This document shows, in pieces, positions 1-9,285 of a DNA stretch of 64,000 nucleotides. Made by a program: the position numbers and the translations under genes. The stretch lies in assembly GCA_020796225.1 (NCBI GenBank), contig CM036768.1, positions 35,864,289-35,928,288 of the forward strand. Direction: 5' to 3'. The notes under the pieces were generated by a model. That model made no database searches. It saw only the letters and a list, made by a program, of their open reading frames with translations, and was not told the DNA's origin. Source of the DNA: Arion vulgaris. Its lineage: Eukaryota; Mollusca; Gastropoda; Stylommatophora; Arionidae. Position 1 is the stretch's first letter. Every line of letters begins with the position of its first letter.

Positions 1-690
1 CGTTCTTTTCGGGCTGTACCAATATCTACACGCATTTCTCTCAATCTGACCAGCAAGTGCGATTCACAACCCTGAAACTCCTCTATTCATAAAGACCCTC
101 AATGCATTAAGAATGTTCTCAGTAGCTCCACACCAGGATCTTGGAACAACTTATGCAGGTTCACTGCGAGTCCTGACCGAATAATTTGATTCGTGTTTTG
201 GAATGTGCATAAACAATTTTTTTGCTTTCGTTTTACTGCCGTTCTGTGTGCGTGTGAAATTTCAAAATAAAAAGATGCACACACAAAAAAAAAAAACTTA
301 AAAGGTAGTAAAATGCAAAATAAAATCCAAGAACGAGAACATTTACGTTACATAACTTTGTTGTCTATTTCTTCGTTCGTTTCAATATAACAACTTTTTA
401 AACAACTCTTTACTCTTATTTTTTTTTTTTTTTAGTCATCTGAGCCACAGCCAACTCTAGATTACTAGCCCAGACAACTGACTAGGTCGAACAACCCTGA
501 CCTAGATCAGAAAAAGGGGCTGGAATATATAGATGTTTGATAGAAGACTGCAAGCTTATTTTACTCCATTCTGTGAGTTTATGGTTATTTATTTGTGAAA
601 AATATTCATAATATTGATATTCCTTATTGTTAAACTTAACTTGTTGGATAATATAACTTCGATTTAGCATTTTGTGTTGATTTTAAAATG
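1..690. other. AT-rich stretch without a recognisable gene
   Basis: The open frames here are short and show no family motif. The stretch holds an A-run near 284-296 and a T-run near 420-434, which could be SINE or LINE tails, but I could not delimit an element. Confidence 0.5.
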
Positions 691-697
691 AATTCGT

Positions 698-900
698 CTA
701 TATACAACAATACTGGAATGCGAGGTCACGTGGTGTAGTTGTGGTCTGATTTCCTATAATTCTTACCCGAGTCCGAAGGCCCATAAGTTTATAGTTGGCT
801 CTGTCTAAGCGTAAGTATGTTGTAGTATGTCTATAAGGCGGTGTACAGAAATCTGCAAATCTAAGGTGGTCAGGGCAGACCAGATCTAAAGACAACCGTG
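698..900 (-). mobile_element. Possible retroelement fragment, family unknown
   Basis: The minus strand stays open for 65 codons and includes LRLDRANYKLMGLRTRVRII. A stretch of about 24 bases (788-811) recurs at 24577-24600, next to an insertion in a hAT-like MITE. This makes it a dispersed repeat, but I cannot name the family and do not take it for a host gene. Confidence 0.35.
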
Positions 901-1012
901 GGAAGGCTGCGGTGATACTAAGTAAATTGGCGTTTATGGAAAAAGAGACCTGTGTATAGCATCACACAAGTAAGCAAAATTTAATTAAATATAAAGTAAA
1001 GTAAATTGCATA

Positions 1013-1238
1013 TCTTTTTACAGGACTTTCCGAATCAATCCCAGCTTTTAACGCTGTTTGTGATTTTTCTAGGCATTATTACGTTCAGTAGTTTGTCATT
1101 GCTTTCTAACCGGGTGGTGTCATCGTCCTTTTGTAAAAACCACGCGAAACAATTTGCAACCAAACTGTACGCAGCCTGATTCGAACTCAGAACGTCAGAG
1201 TTAATAGACTGAGTCACTATCCCCTAACCCACAGACGT
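1013..1238 (-). mobile_element. SINE-B copy, tRNA-headed
   Basis: The reverse complement starts with a tRNA-like head (GTCTGTGGGTTAGGGGATAG) and a B-box-like GAGTTCGAATC. It continues with a central hairpin domain (CGTTCAG...CTGAACG, one mismatch in this copy) and ends near a TCCTGTAAAAAG tail. The same family recurs at 21768-21990, 29137-29357 and 30890-31129. Confidence 0.8.
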
Positions 1239-1548
1239 CACTAATTAAATATAAATCTAAATATAATCCCACGTTTCAATGTTTATAACAAAAACGCAAT
1301 ATCTGGATCTTTCAAACTAGCGCATGCTATTTCTTTATGCATTTTTTCGGATTCGTGCTTAGATTGTTTCGTGGTGATAACGTGCTGAAGGTACTAAATT
1401 TAACTTTATAAAGCTTAGATTTGACGGGAGGAGATGGGTTTACAATCTGATTTTTACAATTTTCTACTGACAATTGCATTTTTATGTGCTCGATTAATAT
1501 TTTCAGTGGAACTGTGATCTCCATTGCACTTTTTTGGCATATTGATTA

Positions 1549-1783
1549 AAAGGGTTTTAAAGCCGAAGGATTGACTTCATTGCACCGGGTTTTACCCCAT
1601 ATGGCTCGGTCCCTCCCCGCAAAAATGACACACCACCTGCCGAGAGTATTGCACAAAGCATGAACTCCGTAGCTCCGGTAACAATCCTAGGGTCTCTGGA
1701 AAAAACTGCACTCGTGAACAGAAGGTCACGACCTTCGACTCGCAAGGCAAAGGGCTTAACCACTCAGCCACAGAGACCCCCAA
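1549..1783 (-). mobile_element. SINE-D copy, tRNA-headed
   Basis: On the minus strand the element begins with a tRNA-like promoter region (GGTTAAGCCCTTTGCCTTGC, then a B-box-like GAGTCGAAGG). It continues through a conserved body (ACTACGGAGTTCATGCTTTG) and ends in GGCTTTAAAACCC. Other copies lie at 6826-7073, 31999-32242, 51745-51990 and 63563-63815. The overlapping short frames on both strands are translations of this element, not genes. Confidence 0.8.
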
Positions 1784-1908
1784 ATGGCATGTTGATGAGG
1801 AGAATCACTGTCGTCAATGCAAAAATCCTCATTAAAATAACTGATTAATCTACTGAATCGACAAGGCCAATACATTTTAGTTTTTATTTTAGTTTTGTCG
1901 TCGGATTA

Positions 1909-1975
1909 GAGAAGCGTCTGGCAGAATGGGTTAGAACGCGGCTCTCATGCGGAAGACCCGTATTCAATTCACGGT
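1909..1975 (+). other. tRNA-like SINE head, degenerate
   Basis: The segment GCGTCTGGCAGAATGGGTTA has an A-box-like pattern, and a weak B-box-like GTATTCAATTC lies about 45 bases downstream. I see no clear clover-leaf or intact acceptor stem, so I treat it as the head of an unassigned SINE rather than a tRNA gene. Confidence 0.35.
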
Positions 1976-2084
1976 AAATGCAAGGATTTTGTTCTGTTGA
2001 AGGCATAAATGAATAATCCTAACCTGAACAGCTTGGTGGCGATGCAATAGCTATGCGGTCATTAAATTCCTCAGGTTCTTGTCA

Positions 2085-2292
2085 CACCTGTGATATGTTT
2101 GATCTTTGCCAAGAACGTGTATACGTTGCACATTGGTTTGGTAGGCCCCTAAACGCATAGATTTCTACACTTTTAGGATGTGCAACCGATTTCAGCCAAA
2201 CATCCTCAGTCGCCTCTTACGACATGCGTGGCAGGTAACAGTGGTTCTATTCTTTACACCCCAAATTTGGGCCCCGGTAACCACTCGGGCGT
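2085..2292 (-). mobile_element. SINE-E copy
   Basis: The minus strand reads from CCCGAGTGGTTACCGGGGCC through the conserved domain CATGTCGTAAGAGGCGACTG to TTGGCAAAGATCAAACATAT. Full copies of the family end in (GAA)n, which sets this orientation; the tail is missing here. Copies occur at 4272-4514, 9140-9285, 27310-27910 and 37021-37264. SINE-F shares the central domain. Confidence 0.75.
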
Positions 2293-2307
2293 TCTCTTAA
2301 ATGAGCT

Positions 2308-2543
2308 GTGGTTTATTTTTTTTTTTTTTTTTTTGGCTCTTACCCTTTAGTGCCACAGAGGGTGGTCGCGGTCCTGTTTTTAAACGTGTAAAATCCCGAG
2401 CGTCTGCATCCTTTCGAACGAAAGCTGCTCGGAATTTGTTAATTTGGTTTAGTTGTCTATTGGCTCTATGAATGCCTCTACTTCTTGGCCGCGACCAAGT
2501 GGACACTAGCACTTTGATCTTAGTCAAAAGGCCGAGAAGCGAT
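2308..2543 (-). mobile_element. SINE with a U2 snRNA-like 5' head
   Basis: The first 40 or so bases on the minus strand match the 5' end of U2 snRNA (ATCGCTTCTCGGCCTTTTGA, then CTAAGATCAAAGTG). A non-U2 body with the motif CGGGATTTTACACGTTTAAA follows, then an A-tail of about 18. Short flanking repeats (agctgtgg at 2300-2307, agctgttg at 2545-2552) look like a target duplication. A second member lies at 15249-15638 with the same head and the same 3' motif. snRNA-headed SINEs (SINEU) are known from crocodilians; I infer an independent case here. Confidence 0.7.
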
Positions 2544-2643
2544 AAGCTGTTGCTTTACAGGTCTAACAGGTCTCATCTATTCGAAGCTTGAGGATTTGAG
2601 ACGTCAAAGATTCGCCTGCCACGATTCTCCTGTAAGTTTAAAC

Positions 2644-3095
2644 CAACGTTTCCCAAAGTGGGAGGTACTGCCCCCCAGTGGGCGCTGAAGCGTTCTAGGG
2701 CGGCGATAGTTTGCTCAGAAGAATTTGGGGGATGTTCAGGCGATTATGATCGGTGGCTTCTAAAGAGAAAAAATAATAATAAATATTTTAAAATAAATTA
2801 TTTTCGTGATCTTGCGATTGAATAATCATTTAAAATTTGAATTCTGCATTTAAATTCATCTTATGCCCATCTTACACGATCCATTTTGTCATCAATTTTC
2901 TTTTTCATGCATATAATCATTTGAAAATTGACCATGTATGACAGAAATATATATCAATTTTCTATATCAAAGAGAAAATAGAGCATGTATATAGGGTGGG
3001 GGAGCGTTGGCAATCTGTTATAATGTAGAGGGAGGCGTTATAAAGTTTATGTTGTGCAAAATGGGCGGTGGGCCGAAAGAGTTTGGGAATCTATG
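2644..3095 (+). mobile_element. hAT-like MITE with perfect 8-bp target duplication
   Basis: A 452-bp non-coding element is flanked by GTTTAAAC at 2636-2643 and 3096-3103. Its ends are imperfect inverted repeats: CAACGTTTCCCAAAGTGGG on the left and, reverse-complemented, CATAGATTCCCAAACTCT on the right. An 8-bp duplication and TTCCCAAA-type termini are typical of hAT transposons. There is no transposase frame. A second full copy lies at 24331-24876 and a truncated one at 6455-6815. Confidence 0.8.
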
Positions 3096-3205
3096 GTTTA
3101 AACAATACCGCTACATGAAGGTCTGGCTGGACCTGCCTTCATGTACACATTGACTCATAAACAATATCACGTCTCGAAAAAGTGTATATCTTTGCCACAT
3201 TACGC

Positions 3206-3720
3206 GCATCAGTGGTGTAAGAAAACAAACATAGCCTTATAAAAACTTAAACAACTAAATACAGCACAGAACGGAACGGATAAGAAAAGAAGAATACTAA
3301 TAGCATGCATATTTTCAATAGCAACGTATGGGTGTGAAACATGGATATTTAACAGGACAGTAGAAAAGCATGCATGTAATTTTAAATATGTGTTACAGAG
3401 AAATCCACTATATACCATGGAAAGAGAAGAGAACAAATAGATATATTCAGAAGGTACTCAAAATAAAAGTAAACTGGCTGATGTTACAAAATAAGAATGA
3501 GAAAATTAAAGTATTTTAAACATATACAAGGACATGTAAAGTTGGAACAGGACATTATCGAAGACGATATCGGCAAAGAAGAGAAGAGGAAGACCGCGCA
3601 AAAATATGGCGTCAGTGTGTGACTGATGATTTCAGCATGGCGGCAGCAGAATCTAGACATCTGGTCTATGAGAGAGAGTAATTCCGAGGGACTGTTAAGG
3701 TGGCGAATTTCTGCGCAAGG
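3206..3720 (+). pseudogene. LINE-K C-terminal remnant
   Basis: Reading across frameshifts gives pieces of a LINE ORF2 C-terminus: an IRKE(E)Y start, SIATYGCETW-like residues near 3315-3350, then a Lys/Arg-rich stretch and VTDDFSMAAAESRHL near 3615-3660. The same protein segment occurs at 48230-48835 and 60000-60590. Stops and frame changes show it is dead. Confidence 0.65.
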
Positions 3721-3990
3721 CATTCCAATGGAGGATGCGTTTAGAGAGAGCTATATTGGAGGGCATGGTTCCTGGAAGAAGAGGTGGAGAACGACCAAGA
3801 CGACGGTGGCAATATGAAACTAAAGAAACCCTGAACATTATAATGGGGAAGGAGGGACAAATTACGGGAGATCAAGTGTCTTTCAATCTGGTTGTGATGA
3901 CAGGATGTTCTGGAAAGAACATAGTTCATAAAACAAAAACAAGAAAACTACAAAGAAAAAGAAGAACGTGCTCTGTCTCGCTTGAATATG
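3720..3990 (+). pseudogene. Second LINE C-terminal fragment
   Basis: The plus frame contains RAILEGMVPGRRGGERPRRR, the GRPRRRW-type motif that precedes the end of several LINE ORF2 proteins in this window. It abuts the preceding LINE-K remnant and looks like a separate 5'-truncated insertion. Confidence 0.55.
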
Positions 3991-4032
3991 TACAATAACC
4001 AATGATATCATCCCTACCTCCAGTATCATCAT

Positions 4033-4165
4033 GACCGAACTCACACTATGCGCTTGTGTTTGCTATCAGTTTCAGTGACCGAATTCACACTATTCTCATG
4101 TGTTTGCTATCAGTTTCAGTGAACGAATTCACACTATACTCATGCATTTGCCTTCAGTTTCAGTT
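4033..4165. repeat. 44-bp tandem repeat, three copies
   Basis: Units start at 4033, 4077 and 4121 with GACCGAA or GAACGAA and end in GCTATCAGTTTCAGT. The last unit runs into the (CTGAAA)-type tail of the adjacent minus-strand LINE-N fragment. Confidence 0.75.
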
Positions 4166-4257
4166 GAATATCGTCATTGCACTCTTGACATGTCCATAGT
4201 GCTCCGTTTCCTCTCGCAATATCTCCAACAGCGTCCAGCGACTCACTGTACCAGTGC
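4155..4257 (-). pseudogene. LINE-N 3' end, fused to a 5' endonuclease start
   Basis: The minus strand encodes the last residues of the LINE-N protein, close to RRSEHLWTCPGC at 8253-8330. Across the SINE-E insertion at 4272-4514, the upstream minus-strand sequence reads NVRIMYWNCAGVKQRQPG (about 4530-4610), which resembles the start of a LINE endonuclease domain. The copy therefore joins the ORF start to the ORF end and lacks the middle. Confidence 0.55.
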
Positions 4258-4271
4258 GATTTTCATTACTC

Positions 4272-4514
4272 TTTTTCTTCTTTCTTTGCGTTCGTTCTTT
4301 ACGACCACATTTTAATCACTCTTTGTGATATGTTTGATCTTTGCCAAGAACTGTATACGTTGCACATTGGTTTCAGGCCCAAACGTATAGACTTTTCACA
4401 TTAGGACACATGCATCCGATTTCATCCAAACCTCCTTAGACGCCTCTTACGACATGTGGCAGGTAACAGTGGCTCCATTCTCACCCCAAACTTGGCCCCG
4501 ATAACCACTGGCGT
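4272..4514 (-). mobile_element. SINE-E inserted in LINE-N, 14-bp target duplication
   Basis: The element is bounded by GATTTTCATTACTC at 4258-4271 and 4515-4528. On the minus strand it starts at CGCCAGTGGTTATCGGGGCC and ends in an A/G-rich tail (AAAGAAAGAAGAAAAA). This is the cleanest full-length boundary for the family, 243 bp. Confidence 0.85.
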
Positions 4515-4528
4515 GATTTTCATTACTC

Positions 4529-4620
4529 ATAGGAGTTTGTCGAGGCCCGGTTGTCTCTGCTTCACGCCGGCACAATTCCAGTACATGATGCGTACGTTTT
4601 TTCGACCCAGCCGCTCGTAT
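4529..4620 (-). pseudogene. LINE-N endonuclease start fragment
   Basis: The minus-strand frame RKNVRIMYWNCAGVKQRQPG resembles the first beta-strand of AP-type endonuclease domains in LINE ORF2 (WNC-G pattern). It continues toward the LINE-N 3' end at 4155-4257 once the SINE-E insertion is removed. Confidence 0.5.
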
Positions 4621-4794
4621 TTCAACATATTATTTTCCTCTTTTACACCGCATACCTTGCTGTAGACCGTGTCTATGCGTTTGCCATATTACAGGTCGAC
4701 ATCCCTGTACGTAAGCCAGAAAGAATTTACTTACTCAAGCCGCGATGACCCTGACTGCACGTGTTTGTGAGAGATGTCATACCAGGGAGGGTCG

Positions 4795-5600
4795 GAGGCT
4801 TGCTTAAAGAGCTGTTGGTTAGCAAGTGCTTGCGGGTTCAAAACTGTCTTCACAGAGTTTCAAACAATTCACTGTACTTCTTCCCAATTTGCTTCAAATT
4901 ACACTTGATAAATGAGATATTTCTTTCTTTTCGATCTTTCTTTGTTTTTCGATGAGAAATGTCGATCTTTCTTTGTTTTTCTTTCTTCTACTCTCATCAT
5001 TTCATCTCATTTATTTCTCATTATACCTATTTCTTCCGCTTAATTTTTTTTAATTCCTCTTTTACTTTAATTTATTTCTCATTCTACCTTTCTCATCCTC
5101 TTCCTGTTTTTTCTTCTTCCTTTTTTATTTGTCTTGTGGTTTCTCTATTTTCTATCTCAGTGAGAAACATTCTTACACGAGTGGGCGGTGTTATTTTCAC
5201 AGTACGGTTGTTATTTTCCGCGAATTCTTAACCGAAGCTACAAAGTATTCTGACTGACGCCTTTAATTAGTTGGACAGTACCAAGCACTAAGGAAAGAAT
5301 GGAGGAAGAGAGATAGCGAGAAGAAATGGAACACCCTGAATACATATAGTCGTATGCTCACATTCGCAACCACTGGCTTTGAACATTACCCCCGATTGTT
5401 ATGTAGAAACAGTCGTTATATACTAAAATTCTAAAGAGCAATCAACCTGTCATACCTAAAATCTGAACCAGTCTAAATCTGCATTACAACCTTGTCAGTG
5501 TGACGTATTTCACTTAGGGGTGGTTATCACGTAAATTGTATCTTCCAATACGCTAGAAAAATAACAATGGAATATGTTGCGAAATAAAGTTCTAATTTTT
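4795..5600. other. T-rich stretch with no supported gene
   Basis: 4795-4860 has a tRNA-like pattern (GTTGGTTAGCAAGTGC...GGGTTCAAAAC) that may be a SINE head. 4910-5160 is strongly T/C-rich on the plus strand, which explains its open frames. I see nothing else. Confidence 0.45.
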
Positions 5601-5612
5601 AATCAGCGAAGC

Positions 5613-5888
5613 AAGTAATCACAAAGTACTGTAGCTTTACAAATTACAAAAACAATGACAATATATAACAACGTTTCGACAACAAGACCTTTATCAAGCA
5701 AACGAACAATAAAATAAAAACATATGGACGACTACAGACGGAGACATTCAAACGTTTCCAATGAAAATCTGGGAATCCATTGGAAACGTTTGATTGTCTA
5801 CGTCTGTAGTTGTCCATATGTTTTTTTTTTAATTCGTCACTCCTATTGTTCGTTTGCTTGATAAAGGCCTTAAGTACTTTGTGATTAC
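5613..5888. mobile_element. Foldback (palindromic) repeat, possibly Penelope-like
   Basis: The left arm (from GTAATCACAAAGTACT) and right arm (ending AGTACTTTGTGATTAC) are inverted copies around a centre at about 5764-5777. The longest matched parts include ACATATGGACGACTACAGAC and its complement. The right arm lacks about 50 bases present in the left. Single-arm copies occur at 25311-25400, 49680-49745 and 61465-61530. The GATAAAGG...CGAAACGTTG motif recalls Penelope-like termini; that assignment is inference. Confidence 0.65.
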
Positions 5889-5889
5889 G

Positions 5890-6450
5890 TGTTTCGCCAA
5901 TCAATTAGTTTTACTGCAGTCTCATCTATAATGTTTAATGAGGACAGTACTAGATTACGTTAAATGTTTACTCACTAAATATAGTTCTCATCTAGCTCTC
6001 CAAAAAAAAGAGCTTTACCGATGAGTGTCTTTCACAAACGCGTCTTTTGTTGAACACAGAATAATCAGGTCGATTCGATGAACAGTCAGTCAGTATTGTA
6101 TGTAGTGTGTTTGAAACGAATATCATGCTACCTGCATATATCTGCCTTTGATTTTAGATGTTTTTAACACTAGATAGAATTCCAGTAGTTTACTCCACTG
6201 GAAAGCTGAATTGAAAACTATGGTAGTCTAAAGCATAATCTCTCCAAAGCTTTCTGGCTCACACGCTCTTTGCACAAATAAACTATTGTAAGCTTTCGAA
6301 ACAATTTATCAGCTACCAACGCATATCCCTTATATATTAATGTATTTTAACATAGATAGATATATATTTATATATAAAACTAATTAAATATATATATATT
6401 AAAATATAGATTCTAAATTGTTACATATTTATAACATATATATATGTAAA
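5890..6450. other. AT-rich stretch, nothing recognised
   Basis: Mostly unique-looking AT-rich sequence, with TA-rich microsatellite-like tracts at about 6330-6450. No frame or family motif. Confidence 0.5.
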
Positions 6451-6454
6451 ATCC

Positions 6455-6815
6455 ATATATATACATGCTCTATTTTCTCTTTGACATAGAAATTGATATA
6501 TATTTCTGTCATACATGGTCAATTTTCAAAATATTATATGCATGAAATAGAAAATTTATGAAAAAATGGATCGTGTAAGACGGGCATAAGATGAATTTAA
6601 ATGCAGAATTCAAACTTTAAATGATTATTCAATTGTAAAATCACGAAAATAATTTATTATAAAATATTTATTATTAATTCTCTCTTTAATTATCCACCGA
6701 TCCCTAATCGCTTGAGCACCCCCAAATTCTTCTGAACCCAATATCGCCCTTCCCCTGCCCCCTAGAACGCTTCAGCGCTCACTGGGGCGGTACGCCCACT
6801 TTGGAAAACGCTGGT
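6455..6815 (-). mobile_element. hAT-like MITE, truncated copy
   Basis: The minus strand matches 2650-2990 through the same landmarks: GCGCTGAAGCGTTCTAGGGG, AATAATTTATTTTCGTGATT-like text and AGAGAAAATAGAGCATGTAT. It stops near 6455 in a TA-rich tract and lacks the distal terminus. Confidence 0.75.
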
Positions 6816-6825
6816 CTAAAGCGTC

Positions 6826-7073
6826 TAAAACCGAAGGATTTACTTTATTGTATTGGGTCTTACCCCATATAGTTCAGTCCCTCTTCACAGAAAAGACACA
6901 CCATCTGCCGCGAGTAATGCACAAAGCACGAACTCCGTAGCTATCGCATTAATCCTTGAGATCTCTGGGGAAAAAAATAATGTATGAAAAGAAAGACGCG
7001 GTCCGGATTCGAACCACGACCTTCAGAACGCAAGACAACGGTTTAACCACTTCGCCACAGAGAACCACAGATG
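6826..7073 (-). mobile_element. SINE-D copy
   Basis: The minus strand reads from GTGGCGAAGTGGTTAAACCG through the B-box-like GGTTCGAATCC and ACTACGGAGTTCGTGCTTTG to the CGGTTTTAG end. The promoter boxes look well preserved compared with the copy at 1549-1783. Confidence 0.8.
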
Positions 7074-7118
7074 GTAATGATAAGTTGCAGCTGTATAATT
7101 TCATTATGAAAACGGACA

Positions 7119-7171
7119 TGAATAAGGGAGAGAGAGAGAGAGAGAAGAGAGAGAAGAGAGAGAGAGAGGGG
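7119..7171. repeat. GA microsatellite
   Basis: A near-perfect (GA)n tract broken by GAAGAGA units. Confidence 0.9.
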
Positions 7172-7179
7172 CAGACAGA

Positions 7180-7555
7180 AATACATTAAACGTTTCTCCT
7201 TGCCTGGAATGTCGATTCCAATAAACAAAAGATATGTTTAATTAAGTAATTCAAAAACTATGTTACCAAGACTTGAATTATTAAGTGAAGAACACTATTA
7301 CTAGTAGTTTTCCAATTATAAATGGTAAACTTGTCAGAATGCCCATTATGTAGTCGATCAATGGCCTGACTTGTACATTCAAACTTTAGCAAATGTGAAG
7401 CAAATATGGCGCATACATTGATGTTTCCTCAGATTAGAGTACCTGCATAACTCAAGTAGGGATACAATGGCAAGTCTTTCTATATACAAGTGTCTATAGA
7501 AGATACGGGTAATTAATACCATATGCTACATCTACAGTAGGGTTGTCACTTGACT
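7180..7555. other. No gene seen
   Basis: AT-rich sequence without a long frame, a known repeat of this window or a hairpin that I can see. Confidence 0.5.
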
Positions 7556-7559
7556 GATA

Positions 7560-8252
7560 CATCGGTCTCCGCTGTTTGTTCATCTTTCTCGGTACTTACT
7601 ATTTGTTCATCTCTCTCAATGCTTCTAGTTATGCATATATTCTCTCTCTCTTCTCTCTCTTGTTACTATGTGTTCATCTCTCTCAATGCTTCTATTTATG
7701 TATATATATCTCTCTCTTCCTCTTGTTACTATTTGTTCATCTCTCTCAATGCTTCTAGTTATGCATATATCTCTCTCTTTCTCTCTCTTGTTACTATTTG
7801 TTCATCTCTCTCAATTCTTCTATTTATGATCTATTCTCTCTCTCTCTCTCTCATCTTTTACTATTGTTCATCTCTCTCAATCACTTCTAGTTAGTCATAT
7901 ACTATCTCTTTCTTTCTCTCTCTTGTTTCAGTTTCGTTTGAAATATCTCTTCTAAATGCTTCTATTTTCGTATATATCTATCATAGCGATATATATATCT
8001 CTTTCTCTCTTGTTACTATTTGTTCATATCTCTCAATGCTTCTAGTTATGCATATATCTCTCTCTTTCTCTCTCTTGTTACTATTTGTTCATCTCTCTCA
8101 ATTCTTAATATTTATGCATCTCTCTCGTCTATCTCTCTCTCTCTCTCACACTCTTCTTACTATGTCTTCATCTCTTTCTCTATCTACTTACTATTTGTTA
8201 GTCTATCAGTTCTTACTATTTATTCATCTCTCTCTCTCTCTCTGTTTCAGTT
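7560..8252. repeat. CT-rich minisatellite, irregular
   Basis: Variable units built around CTATTTGTTCATCTCTCTCA alternate with GTTATGCATATAT and runs of TCTC. Related units make the regular 25-bp array at 9286-10110 and, in the opposite orientation, the array at 14890-15190. The open frames (Leu/Ser/Tyr-rich) follow from the low complexity. Confidence 0.85.
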
Positions 8253-9050
8253 TCAGTTTGGAATATCTTCATTGCACCCCGGACATGTCCATAGGTGCTC
8301 CGATCTCCTTCGCAATATCTCCAACAGCGTCCAGCGACTGATCGTACCAGTTCGATTTTGATTGATGAGCCTATTCACGTACCTGTTATGCTGTTCTTTT
8401 CTTGCTACTCCAATCTTCAAACCCAACTCCTGCAATCTAGTAGTTGATGTGATTGGTTTAAATGAAAATCTTCTTTGCGGCCACACTCTATGAGGGCGTT
8501 CAAAATATCAGCTCTATCCATTGACTGACCCTCTGAAATGGTGGCAGAGCCAGCCAGCCTGTCTGCTCTCTCATTGCCAACGACATCCATGTGACCCGGA
8601 ACGAAGATAAGTGTGATTCTGCAAATTGTTGACGCTTGTAGTGATTCAGTCCATTGTCTGCGCACCGAACCAGCCTCTACCTTGCGGATCACACTCAATG
8701 AATCACTCAGAATGCACACATGAGTATAACTTTGTGACTCCAGCCAACGCAAAGCATTAGTCACCGCTAGTACCTCCATTGTTATACTGCTTGTTGTCAT
8801 ACGAAATGCACCACTGGCCTCATGGACCATTCTGTCACATGAGCTTGCAGAGAAGGCCCATGCGGACTTTTCGTGACGAGCTACCGATCCATTCGTGTAA
8901 ATTACAACGGCACCTTCATTGCAGTTTTCATCAATGATAGCCTTAACATCTTCATACAACGCCACGGGATTCCTCTCTTTACAACTTTTGTCAAATTTAA
9001 TGATGGTGGAAAAAGTGTTCCTGTCATATTGAAGGCATCTTGCTCTCTTT
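8253..9050 (-). pseudogene. LINE-N ORF2 remnant with RNase H domain
   Basis: This is the C-terminal part of a non-LTR retrotransposon polymerase (I or Jockey-like by its RNase H). From about 9050 the frame reads RCLQYDRNTFSTIIKFDKS and then the RNase H domain. The first catalytic Asp of the usual YTDGS is Asn here (VVIYTNGSV). The other expected residues are visible: Glu in ITMEVLAVTN, Asp in ILSDSLSVI, Asp in GNERADRLAG. A frameshift near 8417-8486 moves the C-terminus (RWTLLEILRRRSEHLWTCPG) to another frame. The 3' end is a (CTGAAA)-type repeat. Related remnants: 16600-16830, 18481-19030, 28340-28705, 4155-4257. Confidence 0.85.
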
Positions 9051-9065
9051 TCTGCTTACTATGTG

Positions 9066-9066
9066 T

Positions 9067-9108
<42 letters not shown>

Positions 9109-9150
9109 ACTATTTGTTCATCTCTCTTTTCTTACTTCTTCTTCTTTGCG
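9066..9150. repeat. CT microsatellite
   Basis: A (TC)n run of about 36 bases with flanking TTGTTCATCTCTCT motifs of the neighbouring minisatellite. Confidence 0.85.
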
Positions 9151-9285
9151 TTCGTTCTTTACGACCAATTTTAGTCACTCTTTGTGATATGTTTGATCTT
9201 TGCCAAGAACTGTATACGTTGCACATTGGTTTGTAGGCCCCTAAACGCATAGACTTCTACACGTTTAGGACACATGCATCCGATT
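9140..9285 (-). mobile_element. SINE-E, 5'-truncated by a tandem array
   Basis: The (GAA)n tail and 3' half of SINE-E are on the minus strand. The element stops at CATCCGATT, and the 25-bp CT array begins at that point instead of the conserved domain. Confidence 0.75.

Noticed and set aside
2500..2545. U2 snRNA gene
   Set aside because: Only the first 40 or so bases match U2; the rest of the snRNA is absent and an unrelated body with an A-tail follows.
4910..5231. 90-codon Phe/Ser-rich frame that looks like a membrane segment
   Set aside because: T/C-rich sequence with no second copy, no motif and frames open on several phases.
5613..5888. Intact hammerhead ribozyme in the GATAAAGG...GAAACG motif
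   Set aside because: The core reads TTGATAA instead of CTGANGA, so I do not call a ribozyme from this copy.
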